A stretch of DNA of 64,000 nucleotides from Tetradesmus obliquus (lineage: Eukaryota; Chlorophyta; Chlorophyceae; Sphaeropleales; Scenedesmaceae): positions 3,121,501 to 3,185,500 of the forward strand of contig CP126202.1 of assembly GCA_030272155.1 (NCBI GenBank), in the 5' to 3' direction. The notes under the pieces are model-generated. The model was not told the DNA's origin and searched no databases. It was given only the letters and a program-made list of their open reading frames with translations. Positions 35,034 to 46,632 of the stretch are shown one piece after another (position 1 is the stretch's first letter; the number at the start of each line of letters is the position of its first letter). Both the position numbers and the translations under genes were made by a program.

Positions 35034-38000
35034 TTAGCTGCTGGACACCGGGGAGCTGCTGCTGTCCTCACCCAGCGAGGATGTGGTGGGGCTGCTGCTG
35101 GCGTGATGCTGGCCTGCCTTGTCGGCGGCAGCAGCAGCGGCAGCATTCGCGCGGGCCTTCCCAGCATCCTGCACCACCGCCACCACACACGTGATGTCGT
35201 CCATCTTCCCACCCTTCGCAAACAGCCGCGCAAGCAGGCCGAAAGCCTTGCCAGCCGCCACAGACCAGGGCGATCTGAACTCCTTGTCAGCGGCATGTGC
35301 GGCAGCAGCAGCAGCCAGCAGCTCGGCAGCCCTCGCCACATCAGACGGTGACACGTCAGCAGGCGTAGCTGGCTTCAGCGGCGCGGCAGCAGCAACACCA
35401 GCAGCCTCCGCAAACACATCGTCCTCTGCCAAGCTATAGCCGGCTGCAGCAGCCACGGCTGCAGCCTTGGCACCCTTGCTGCGGCCCCACGAGAGCTTCT
35501 TCGCTCCCCACGACGCAATATGACTCGTGCTGCGGCTGCGAGGCAGCACCCCACTGCCACCTTGCTGCTGCTGCTGCTCCTGCGCCGCATTCGCATTCGC
35601 ACTTGCCGCCGCCTGCACGCTGGCGCTGCTGCTGCTGCGCGTGAGCGCTGCAAAGCTGCGGCTGCGTGACAGCAGTTTCTTGCCGGCTGACCTGCCCAGG
35701 CTGTCCATACCAGTGAGGCTGCTGCTGCTGTCTAAGGGCGGGGGTGCCCCCAGCAGCCCCTGAGGCAGCAGCGCCAGCAGCTCCTCATCCCACAGGTTGT
35801 CAAAGAGGCCGTCAGATGCTGCCACGATGATGTCGCCCTCCTGCACGTCCCAGGTGTACCTGTGAGCAGCAGCAGGAGCAGCAGCGGCAGCAGCAGCAGC
35901 GACCACAAACAGAGTCGGGGACAGTTCCAAGGTTGTGACCTGAATGAATTTGCATGCCAATGAGCTAGCTATTAGACCGTCGGGCACGAACAGCTCCTGG
36001 GCCTGGCCCAGCTGGGACGCAGCCCTGAAGGCACACAGATGCAGGCATCCATCAATCCAAGCAGCTTGCAGCTTATTTCACCACACAAGCATGCCCAGCC
36101 GTACCTGTCAGCGCTGTCTGCGGTGTCTGTGTCGGGGAAGAGCCGCGGGTGGCTCAGCTGGTAGGGCAGGTTGAAGTCATGCTGCTGCGGCTGCGTCTCA
36201 TGCACAATCTTGCCGTCACGCACCACCTGCGGCAGCGGCAGCAGCAGCAGCGTCGCGTCAGCCAACCACTCACAAAATCACACGCGTCTCCCGCGCGTAC
36301 GCGCATGCTAGCACTGTACCAAACAGTGTTCTTTACAGCTTTCACCAACGTTGCTACAGAACCGTTCTGCAGCTGCAGCAACATCCCGAAGCACGCTCTC
36401 CTGCAGCCTCAGAGCTGCTCAGCAACTGCCACTGCAGCTGCAACAGCATCTCACCTTGATGCCGCAGTCCCCCAGCTTCGCAACGTGCAGCTTGCCCGCC
36501 ACTACATACGCATGCTGTCACTGTACAACAGCAAAACCCGCTTTCCTGCAGCCTTAAAGCTGCTCAGCAACTGCCATCTGGTCTCACCTTGATGCCGCAG
36601 TCGCCCAGGTTGGCCACGTGCAGCTTGCCCCCAGGCTGCATCGCCGCCAGCACCACCGTGGCACTTCCAGGCTTGCACGTGCACTGCTGCGCGTAGCGCA
36701 GCACCGCGCGCGGGTCAAATTTCGCGCAGAACGTGCCCTTGTTTGCTGCACGTGCAGCAGCCATGACTCGCTCCTCAAACGCTTCACAGCAGTACTGCAC
36801 GAGGGTGCGGGAGTACTCGCCGGGGTCGATGCCGTCCTCAGCCCATGCTGACACGCCGTCTGACACGCCCAGCGCGCCGTGGCCTGCTTGGCTGATGAAG
36901 AAGGCGTCCTCGCCGCCAGTGTGCGTCTGCAATGAACAGCGAGACAGCGCAGGTCAGTAGTCAGCCACTTGCGACAATGGCCATATGATCAGAATGCTCT
37001 GGTTTCATAATACGTAGTGCAATCAGGCAAATGCATGAGCAGCGCTGGTGGGGCGCACAGCGTGCCTGTTTAGCATCCGCCTGCACACTCCGACAACTGC
37101 CTGGTGCATTCAGCTGCAAAACACCAATTGTTATTAGCACAAGCCAAGCCAATTCTGCAGATGTACAACCTGAGCAAGCTACAGTCACAACTCTTCTCAC
37201 CTTGTCCACGTGTGGGATGATGTGGGCAGAGGCCACCAGCCGCAGCCCCTCCTGAGCCACAGGGGGCTCCAGCACATCATCATGGCCCCGCTGGTGTGAG
37301 GGCTTGGCTGCAGCCACAGCAGCAGCAGCATCTGCATTCGCAGCACTCAACCGCGCAGCTTCGACTGCCGCCTTGTCAGCGGGCGAGGGAACTGTCACTG
37401 TGAGCCCCAGGCACGGCAACTGGTCCTTTGTGAGGCTGCTGCTGGCGCTGCTGCTGCTGCTGAAGCTGCTGCCCCCGGTGACAAAGCCGCTGCTGCTGCT
37501 GATGTTGCTGCCGGGCAGGCTGGGTGCAGCGGCGGCTGCCTGGTCCTGCAGGGGAAGCACGTCATCGTCATCCTCCCCAACCGCAAACACATCGGCGTCA
37601 TCATCTGCTGCGGTTATGTCGTCAAGCAGCTCAAGCTGCGCTGCCTGCTGCTCTGCGGCTTCTTCCTCTGCGCCTGCTGGAGCAGCAAACCTCGCCAGAG
37701 CCATGGGAGGCAGAGTGTCCTCTTTTGGCAGCAGCGCTGAGGCATCCACATCTTCACCAAGCGCACAAATCTCCGCTGCAGCGCTGAGGATAGCATCCGC
37801 GCTGCTGTCCCTGAAGCCGCCGCGGCTGCTGTACGTGCCAGCTGCTGCTGCTGCAGCTGCCGCGGCAGCTGCGCCAAACACGCTGCTCTCCTGCTGCTGC
37901 TGTGCAGCAAGCACAGCCGGCTCGACAGCCATCAGCTGCTCAAAGGCCAGAGGGTCTTGCAGGACGCCTGCCTCTAGCAGCTGCTGCTCATCCACTGCTG

Positions 38001-38824
38001 CTGCTGCTGCTGCCGGCGCTGCTGCCGGCTCCTGCTCATACAGCTCATCATACAGCAGCGAAGCCTCAGCAGCCATAGCCAGCCCTTCCTCTGAGCTCAT
38101 GTTGTTTACTGTGCCACAGTCCTCACTGCCAGCCAGCAGCTCAGACACCTCCATGCTCGAGTAAGCGCTGAACGATGCAGCGCTGCTGCTGGCAGCGCCG
38201 CGCAGCGGGCGCGTGCTGGTGCTGCTGATGGGTGACAGCAGGCTGTATGCTGGCGGCTTGCGCGCCGAAAACGGCGACGGAGACGACAGCAGCGGCTGGG
38301 GCCGCTGCTGCTGGTTGGCAGAGGTGGCCTTGCTCGCTCCGTCGGCTGCAATGGCGTCTGCGAGGGTTGCACCTCCCTCCTCACCAGCAGACACACCGCT
38401 GTCTGTGCTGAGTGAGTACTCTGGCACAGACACAGTGGGCCTCATCGCGCCGGCTGCTGCAGCTGCTGCTGCTGCCGCCAGCGACGCCGGCGTCAGCGGC
38501 TGCTGCTGCTGGCTGGCGGGCGCTGCTGCGGTGCCAGCAGCGGTTACAAAGGACGCATCAAACGAGCTGCTGATGCTGCTGCTGGCGCTGTTGCTGCTGG
38601 TGGTGTCGTACGTGTAAGCGCTCAACTCCTCTTCGGAGTTTGATGATGCTGAGGGGCCAAGCTGGCTGTAGCTGCCATGAGGGATCAACTGCTGCGAGCT
38701 GTTGTGTGACGACACAAATGACGCCTGCTTGCCGCTTGCTGCCAAGCCACCATGATCGGAAGCAGCAACGAACACGACATCGCTGCAGCTGCTGCTGCTG
38801 GCGCTGTCGTCAGCAGGTTCTGCA

Positions 38825-38858
<34 letters not shown>

Positions 38859-40084
38859 CCACGCTGGCCTCAACTGCCGCTGCATTGCTGCCTGCTGCTG
38901 CTGTACACTGGTGCTCAGCAGCAGCTGCTGCTGCTGTACGCGGGCTTCGCGAGACTGTAGCAACTGCATCATCCGCGTCATCTGCAGACCACAGCGATGC
39001 ATCGCTGATGCTGTGGAACAGCACACCGCCTGCTGCTGCTGCTTGTGGGTCCTGTAGCGATGTCAGCAGTGCTGCTGCCTGGGCGTCGCTGCTGCTGGCA
39101 CAGCCAGACGTCGCCACAACGGTGGTGCAGGCAGTGTTGGCCCACTCGCAGCGGGCCACCAGCGCATCACTGCCGGCGGGTACCTACAACTCAACAACGG
39201 TTCAACACGGCCAGAGACAGCAGCAGCAGCAGGGCGGCAACCGTTAGAATGACTGCGCCTAACGTACATCCCCATGCACAGCATGCTGCTGTGGCACAGT
39301 TGTAGGCCAACCTGCTGAACTATTCTGTTCAGCTTTTAAGGACGAGCCACGCGCTGCGCTTTGCGCAGACGTCATGTGGAGCTGATGGATATCGTCCTAC
39401 AAGCTGCTGTCTGCCCAACATTGTTCCTTGCCAGCGCATACGCTGCAAACATCAGCCTCAAGCCCAAGCCCACAGCCTGAACCTTGCTGCTGCTGTGCTC
39501 ACCTGCACAACCCTGTTGCTGCCCAGCTCCCACTCTTGCCCGCCATCAGCCTTGAGCGTCACACACTGCAAACAACAATGAAAGCAACAGAATGGGTAGT
39601 GCTTCTGTATGAAGCATCAAACTCTACAGCGTCCAGCCTGCGCTTGCTTGCTGTCCTTGGCAGGACCCAAAACAGTGCTGCTGCTGACCCTGCTGCATGG
39701 CCAGCCTGGCAGCACTAAAGGCTGCAAACACAACTCGCACCCAGACAGGTCCGTTGAGTGCCAATGGCTCACCTTGAACTCGTGCATGCCGGGCTGCAGT
39801 GACACCTCCCCGCGCCAAACGTCTCCCTCCTGCCACTGCAGTGGCACACCATCAAGCACAGACCAGCAGCCCAGCGCCTGCGTGTCTCCCACGACTGCGA
39901 TTCGATCTCCAAAGCCTACGCGTCTGGCCAGAACAATCGTCACGGGCGTAGAGGTGACACGAGAAGAGCTGCTGTCCTGCAAGGATGCTTCTTGTGCTGC
40001 TGGTGCTGCCACTGCCTGGCAAAGGGTGTCGGACGAGCTGCTGGGCTTGATGGTAGACGACCCGTTGCCTACAGGAACACGCAT
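35034..40084 (-). CDS. CBM20 starch-binding domain fused to a PBCP-like PP2C phosphatase (1214 aa)
   Basis: Exons 40084-39773, 39565-39503, 39183-37201, 36926-36588, 36226-36105 and 35859-35034 join in frame. Residues ~45-140 form a CBM20: VTIVLARRVGFGDRIAVVGD, LGCWSVLDGVPLQW, LQPGMHEFK, then WELGSNRVVQVPAG, with the starch-binding Trp positions. A ~600-residue Ala/Ser/Gln/acidic linker follows. The C-terminal third is a PP2C of the SpoIIE/PBCP type: THTGGEDAFF, GVSDGVSAWAEDGIDPGEYS, LHVANLGDCGIK, VASDGLFDNLWDEE written here as AASDGLFDN, and GGKMDDITCVVAVV. All acidic metal ligands of the family are present. Between DGLFDN and the last MDD block is a low-complexity insert. Inferred role: a phosphatase held at starch granules or the pyrenoid sheath. 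No transit peptide could be proven. The start at 40084 is the first in-frame ATG before CBM20. Confidence 0.92.
36445..36502 (-). repeat. Echo copy of PP2C exon 4 end
   Basis: On the minus strand the true exon end (GGKLHVANLGDCGIK plus GTGAGAC donor at 36588) is repeated 134 bp downstream as AGKLHVAKLGDCGIK plus GTGAGAT. Surrounding CTGCTCAGCAACTGCCA text is copied too. Confidence 0.92.
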
Positions 40085-40897
40085 GCAGCAGCGAGCGTTG
40101 AAAGCGCTGCGAGTGACACATGGGAGCCCCAGTCCGGCCCGATCATGCGCTGGGGGATGCCGCTGATCGCATCAAGGCATGGAGAATTTACTCAGCATTA
40201 TAAACGAAGGCTTTCTGGGCGTGCAGACCCTTCCGCACCTGTGAACAAGCGGCTCAGGCGGGCTGCTGCTTTCCTCGCTCCCCTACGGGACAGAGGACTG
40301 CTGCTAAGTTCTGACATACGAGCATTCATTGATCATAAAAGTGGTCCTAGGGCCTTCATGGCTATCCAAGTGTGTCTTGGATGAATATATACGCACTCAG
40401 AGGCTTTCACGTACTGCAGTATCACCAACAACATCGATGAAACTGCGAATGTGTGGCAGCACGCAACAGGAGCAAGTTTAGTCGCAGCGGTGTTGCAGGT
40501 TTGGCATAGCTGACTCATGAGGTCACCATCGCAACCGACCGAGGCCTCTTGGATTACCAGAAGAACTATCCAATAAAGTGAAAGAAGCAATGCAGAAACA
40601 ATAACCGCACTTCGAGCATCTTCAGTTGTTGCCCGCCATATCGACACTGTCCGACACACGCCTCTGCAGGGAGTGCAAGACGGCAACGTCTTCAGTGTCG
40701 AGTGGCTGAATCAAGTATCATTATATGATCCTGTTGTCGTGAGCCTGGTAAGGCGGCTGTGGCAGAAGCGTAAGCAGGTCCAACAAGTACACCTGCAATT
40801 TGTCAATTTGTCCGACCACAGTAGCACCCTCTGACTGCTGCAATGAGCACAACATTATCCAAGGTGTTGATACCTGATCACCTTGTACAATGCACAG
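40085..40897. other. Intergenic region between PP2C and IFT46 genes
   Basis: It must contain the PP2C promoter and the IFT46 3' UTR. A TATA-like ATATATAC is at 40384-40391. A plus-strand open frame ending at 40384 and a minus-strand frame at 40686-40333 have no recognised similarity. Confidence 0.4.
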
Positions 40898-42005
40898 CTA
40901 GCTGCTTCCACGCACGCTGCTCGCAGGCCTGCTAATGCTTGTGCTTGATGCCATCAGGTGATCCCTGAAGAAGGGGTTCTGCTTGAACTCCAGCAGCAAG
41001 CTGAAGAGGAAGTGCAGCGACTCAATCACGTTGTCATACACCGGCACATCCAGCAGCGCACACACCAGCTTGCTGTAGGACAGCAGGTCCAAGTCCTGCA
41101 AGACAACATCCGTCAGTCAAACATTGGTCAAGACGGATTCAAGCAAAAGCAGGGCAACATGGCAGGCAACAGTTGCAGCAGAACATAGCACCCTTACCAG
41201 AGTATCATGTCGCTGCATACTATGTTCAATACATCAAACAGCCTCACCAGGTCTGCAGTAGGCAGCTTGCTGGAGCGCAGCATGGCCTCCAGCTCTGGTG
41301 GCCACTCCTGCATCAGCACCTCCAGGTCTGGCATAGACCTGCTGTAGTGCACTGCTGCTGCTGGCTTGTTCTTGTGCAGGTCTGCTATGCTGCTTATCCA
41401 GGTGGCCAGGCGCTGCCGGCGGTCCTTGTCATTGTGCTCGATGCAGCCAACCACCTCCATGCGCACGCCTGGCGTGTCTTTGCTCAGCTGCCGCAGCTGC
41501 AGATTCAGCAGCGTTGGGTCTGACTGCACTGCTGCTGGCTCATCCAGCACCTGCAGCAGGTGCCACCAACATGACATAGTACATGATCAGCATGCGCACG
41601 CAGCCGCGCCGGCGCAGCTGGTAGGCCTAGATTGTTCCATGTCCGTGCACTTTCAGATTGACGATGCGTGTGACCTGGCACACATGCAGCTGCGGCCAGC
41701 CTTGCAGTCTGCTGTTATGTGTGCACGTGGCAGCATGTCGTGCAGCTGACGATGCCATTGCAGTTGAGGTGCGTCATTGCTGCTGGTATCACTGCTGCTG
41801 TGACGCTCTACTAACAGCAGCCACTGCTGCCCTCACACCTTGAGCCCTAAGTAGTCTGGCCGCCCGTCTGGCCTAGGCACTTTGATGAACTCATCTGTGC
41901 CGCCAATGGCAGGAATGAACTCTGGGATGAAGGGCTTCAGGCGTGTGGGCAGCTCCACTGTGGGTGGCCTGTACTTGCCGATGTACTTGAACAGGTCCTG
42001 CAAGC

Positions 42006-42058
<53 letters not shown>

Positions 42059-43438
42059 GCCACAGCATGAGCACGCACTCTGCTGCTTTGCAACCAGTAC
42101 TGAACTTAAAGTAGGTAAGACCTCCCTGTCACTGCTTGCCACCGAGCTGGCTGCCACAGACACCAGCTTTACGAGTTGCCAGCTGCAGGTGGTGGGGCGC
42201 TGCATGTTCACCTGGATGTCTTCCGACACATTCAGCCTGCTGAAGTCTGCTGGGTTGTAAGCGCCAGGCACAACTGCAGCTCAACACCAACACCACCACG
42301 GTGTGGCATGGTTAGGAGGGCGCATGAAGCAGAGCCAGGCGTGCGCCCTGCAAACACTCGCATCCAAGCTGCACTGTGGGTGGTGAGTTGAGGCGCACAC
42401 TTGGTGTTTTACACAAGCACAAAATTTGTCGCATGCTGGCTTGGCACCTATTTGAAGGACAGCACCCTCATAGTCACTGCTGGTCAACAATTTCTGCCAG
42501 TTGAAATCGTATGCTGCACTGCAACAGCTGCACTTGCCATCGCACCCGCTGAAGCACCTGCCCCTTGGCCTGACGGCGACGGCGCCTCAGACCCTGACTG
42601 GTCTGCTGCTGCTGCTGCTGTTGGCGAGTCCTGCATGCTTCTGCTGTCATATTGCCGCTGCAACGGTGAGCCTGATGGGCTGCCTATGCTGTAGCTGTCT
42701 GCTGATGCCTCCAGCTGCGATGCTGCTGAGGGCTCAAACGCTCCTGCAGGCAGACAGCAGCATGCAGCACATGAACATGGAGGAAGGCTTGTTGGCATGG
42801 CGTTTGCGCTAGCAATATCACATCTCTTTCAATGAGCAACAGCACCATAGCATGCATTAGCATCATCAAGGGGGCGGCATTCAGCTGCCACTTGTGCTGC
42901 GTGCTCACGAAAAGCAGGAGATAGCCTGGTGCTGACCTCTGCTTGATGGTGGTCCATCCGGGCTCATGATGCTCTCTGACTCGCTGAGAGCCACTTCCTG
43001 CAAGCATGATGGGCCAACAGCTCTCAGGTCATGCCAGTCATGCCCTGACACCCCATGACACGGCATGCAGCATGATGCAGAGCGCCTGCCATCAAGCATC
43101 AAGTGTGCTGCTATGGATGGAGCGCTGCATTGTATCATCTTAGACCCACCTCATCATGTGGCTGATTCTGGATGCGTGTCACTGTAGTTCTGCGCTGCGC
43201 ACTGGATGCCTGCTGCAGCCTTTCAAACTGTGCTGGATCAAACTAGAGGCGCAAGGTTGGCAGAAGCAGCAAGCGCCCAGATGTCAGGTTTGAAGAAAGG
43301 CAACTTTGAACGGGCTGCAAGGTAGTTCGTTGTGACCAGCCTGATGCACATGGTGAGGTGGCACTTGCTGCTCAGTTGACTTTTCACAGGGGATGTAGCG
43401 CTCACCACCTCATCACCATAGTCGAAATCGTCGTCCAT
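40898..43438 (-). CDS. IFT46: Intraflagellar transport protein IFT46 (364 aa)
   Basis: Eight exons (43438-43406, 43242-43150, 42997-42937, 42743-42558, 42273-42212, 41997-41839, 41550-41248, 41095-40898) join in frame. The start MDDDFDYGDEV was chosen over an upstream in-frame ATG because Chlamydomonas IFT46 begins with a similar acidic MDD stretch. NQPHDEEVALSESES in the N-terminal half, GAYNPADFSRLNVSEDI, then the core YIGKYRPPTVELPTRLKPFI, IGGTDEFIKVPRPDGRPDYL, LQLRQLSKDTPG, MPDLEVLMQEWPPELE and the C-terminal LVCALLDVPVYDNVIESLH all match IFT46. It is a core IFT-B subunit needed for IFT-B stability and outer-dynein-arm transport in flagella. Its intact state implies a lineage that builds flagella at some stage. 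The exon 4 donor is ambiguous between two GT sites 12 nt apart. Both keep frame. Confidence 0.96.
42006..42057 (-). repeat. Sense-CTG tract before IFT46 exon 6 acceptor
   Basis: About 17 CAG units on the plus strand, CTG in sense, end about ten bases before the acceptor of the exon starting at 41997. Confidence 0.9.
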
Positions 43439-43787
43439 ATCAAGTATTTTGCCTCGTTCTTGCTTCGGTCTAAGCTGATGTCGAGCAGACGAGGGCGCCA
43501 AACGTGTGCTGTTTTCTTTGCTCTGCTTCTCGTCACATGGTCAACGTAAAACTTATGCGCTTATAGATCGGGTTGTTACGTAGTCGAAAGATGAAGCCTG
43601 GCTTGGCCCACCGATGTTCCTTGTATGAGACCCTAAGCAAGGGTTCTCAAGGTGTCACGATCGCTTGCATGTGCACATGAACAACATTACATTGTGTGCA
43701 CCAACACTATCTGGTGGCTAGCTCATCACTTCGACCTACTGCTCTGCACCCAGTCACCACCAACTCCAGCACTGCCATTCCGTTTTG
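43439..43787. promoter_or_regulatory. Divergent promoter between IFT46 and the DUF1295 gene
   Basis: The start codons are head to head, 349 bp apart. No TATA box is evident. A short shared promoter is inferred from spacing only. Confidence 0.45.
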
Positions 43788-46632
43788 ATGCAGGCTGCTT
43801 TCAGCAGGCTCGGGCAGCTAGCGGGAAAGTTTGCTGCTGCTGCAGGAGCAGGCGTGAGGCGGCAGTTCTCCACCAGCAGCGGCAGCGCTGCAGGACAGGC
43901 ATCACTGCTGCAGACGTTCAGGTGTGCATCAGCACCACACACGTGCCCAGCTTATGCATGGGCAAGCACCCTGCAGCTACGCTTACGTTTTATGAGGTCA
44001 TCAGTGCCACACTGCATCAGCAGGATCGTTGCCGATGGCCAAAGCTGGCATGTGAGTGAGTCTGTGCTGCTGTCCCGCTGCACTCTCCTGCAGGGTGCCG
44101 CTGCGCTCCTCGCTGCTTGCTGCAACGCTCGGCCTAGGCACATTCGGCAGGCCTGCAGCAGCGGCCAGCTTTGCGTCATCTGCTGCCATCATTGACCAGG
44201 TCACATTCAAGGAGATGGGGCTGCTGAGCTGGCTGCTGGTGGACGTGGCCATCCAGTGGGGTGGCTGGGCCGTGTCAGCGCTGCTGAAGGTAGGTGGATT
44301 GCAATGCTGTGTCCACTTCAGAACAGCAACAAGCAGTGCAATGAATGCTGAGCAGCAAGGTCAATTGGTGTGGCGAAGCAATGTTCAGGCGGCAGTCATG
44401 TTGTGCCGTTTGTAATCCCCGTGCAAGCATACTTGCCGCAGCAGGCCATGCAGCCAGCAGCTCAGTGTAAAAAGCACCAGACCCTTCTGAAGCTGGGAAA
44501 GCAGCCGGACATAATAACAGACTGCACGCAGCTGTTTCATATCCGCATGCACCATTGAGATGCTGCACATTCCCACCGCTGCTGCATTGATGAACCGTGC
44601 TGCCCTGCAGACAGAGAAGTTCTTTGACATGCTGGGCACTGGCTCTTTTGCCGCCCTTGCTGTGGGCTCTCTGCTGGCATCCAAAAGCATGCACGCCAGG
44701 AAGGTGAGCAGCACGCAGCAGCAGCGGCAGCTGTTGTACACCCCCGGTGGCGCGTCAACACACACAGCAGCAGCAGTGTGAAATGTGCTGCTGCTAATAC
44801 AGCAGTGGAGTCCGCAGGTTGCTCCTTTTGCAGGTTGCTGCATTGCTCAATCAGTGTGCAGTTCGCAGTGCAAGAGTATGCAGCTGCATGACCGGCTGAG
44901 TGCGCCCACGACACATGCGCTGCTGCTGCTGCTGCTGCTGTTGCTGTGCGGCCAGATTGCTGCCACGGCGTTTGCAGCTGCATGGGCTGTGCGCCTGGGA
45001 GGTTTCCTGGTGATGCGCGTGTTCAAGACGGGGCATGACAGCCGCTTCGACGAGATCAAGCAGCAGCCTTTCAGGTTCTGGATCTTCTGGACCATGCAGG
45101 TGGGGCTGCAGCACATGTGGCATGCCTGGTGCTGAGCCTGGATGCAGTGCAACGTATGATCAAAGCTGCATGCAATGCTTCTTTGATTACATCAGAACCA
45201 TGATGCATCGTCTGGGTTGTCATAGTTAGGCAGAAGAGTTGTGCTGATTGCGCTGGACCTGCAATGATGGCAGTTGGCAGCAGCCCTGCGTGCCTGGTGG
45301 CCATTTGTACATCTGCTGAAATGCTGCCGATATTGTGGAAGCCGCCTATTCGGCGCAGTTGTGGTGGTCGCTCAGGAAGGTACCGCACCAGGGCAGCACT
45401 GCTTATACTCACTGCCGTACGCCACGCAACTCTTCACCAACGCACCGCCATGGCAAATGCACACTACTCCTTGTAACAGTATCACTGCGTGACTGTGCTG
45501 CCTGCATTGCCTGCCTGCCTGCAGGCGGTGTGGGTGTTCACCACGCTGCTGCCGGTGCTGCTGCTCAACAGCAGCAGCCTGGGCGGGCCTGCTGCGCTGC
45601 TGTGGAGCGACGTGGTGGGCGGTGTGGTGTACGCTACTGGCCTGGCAGTGGAAGCAACAGCAGACGGCCAGAAGTTTGCCTTCAAGATGGACCCAGCCAA
45701 CAAGTGAGCTGCGGCTGTTGCAGCCTGAATTGTACTGTTGGATGAAGCATGCTGCGCTGTGGTATTCGTTATGCATGTGTGCGGTTGTGTTAGCGGCTGG
45801 TGTGCTGTAAGCTAGGCAGACCTCGTCAGCACGGCTTGCAGGACATCAGCTAGCGTTTGTTTTTGGTGAAAGTCAGTACAAGAACACAACGGAGCTGTCA
45901 TGCCGTGCAGTCTTGTTACGCCCATAACTCACCACCCATCTGCATGCACGCAAGCTGTGTTGTTGCAAGTGCGAAAGCTCTTGGGCCTATGGGTTTGCTG
46001 TCCTGCTGCTGCAGGGGCAAGTTCATTGACAGCGGTCTGTGGTCGTACGCACGCTACCCAAACTACTTTGGCGAGATGATGGTGTGGTGAGTGCCCCAAC
46101 TGCTGTCGCGTGCAAAGCCCCGGCTCTGTTGCAACTTATCTGCTGGCGCAGCTGGCCTATCTGGACGATGCTGCTGGCCTCAACGCTGCTGTGTCTCTGC
46201 TGTGCATGCGCTGTGCCCATCGACACCGCAAACGCTCTGCCGCTCAGTGATTGGGCCAGTTGTTCATCCAAATCTGAGTTGCAGGCATTGTTGCTGCTCA
46301 TGCTGCTGCTACCTTTGCCGCTGTATGCTTGCACTACGCCTCAAAGCGCCCTCTACTGCTCACACTCTGCTGAGCCCCCGCTGCGTGCCTGTCTGCTTTC
46401 CTGCAGGTGGGGCATGTTCATCTTCTGCTCCGGTGGGCTGCAGGGCGCCCAGCTGGCCAGTGTGGTCAGCCCGGTGTGCGTCATGCTGCTGCTGTGCTAC
46501 GTGAGCGGCATCCCAACACAAGAGAAGCAGGCTGCTGCGCGCTGGGGCACCACGCAGGAGTACCAGGATTATGCGGCTCGTACGAACCTGCTGGTGCCCC
46601 TGCCCAAGTGTTGGAGCAGCAAGGCCAGCTAG
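43788..46632 (+). CDS. DUF1295 / steroid-5-alpha-reductase-like membrane protein (347 aa)
   Basis: Exons 43788-43921, 44094-44289, 44611-44703, 44956-45099, 45525-45703, 46015-46086 and 46407-46632 join in frame. The N-terminus MQAAFSRLGQLAGKF with VRRQFSTSS looks like an organellar transit peptide. Several hydrophobic segments follow (AALAVGSLLAS, AAWAVRLGGFLVMRV, WVFTTLLPVLLLNSS). The C-terminal half has the DUF1295 signature: GLAVEATADGQKFAFKMDP, FIDSGLWSYARYPNYFGEMM then VWWGMFIF, and SGIPTQEKQAAARWG ending with EYQDYAARTNLLVPLP. This is the NADPH-binding region shared with 3-oxo-5-alpha-steroid dehydrogenases and sterol C14 reductases. The substrate is unknown. A plastid or mitochondrial lipid or isoprenoid reductase is a reasonable inference. 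Confidence 0.88.

Noticed and set aside
35955-36035. A possible extra PP2C exon reading AASQLGQAQELFVPDGL on the minus strand
   Set aside because: Including it breaks the alignment between TADSADR and YTWDVQEGD, which join in phase without it. It has a weak acceptor only.
37304-38164. A 286-codon plus-strand frame of Ala/Ser composition
   Set aside because: Antisense of the low-complexity linker of the CBM20-PP2C gene, which has domains on both sides in frame.
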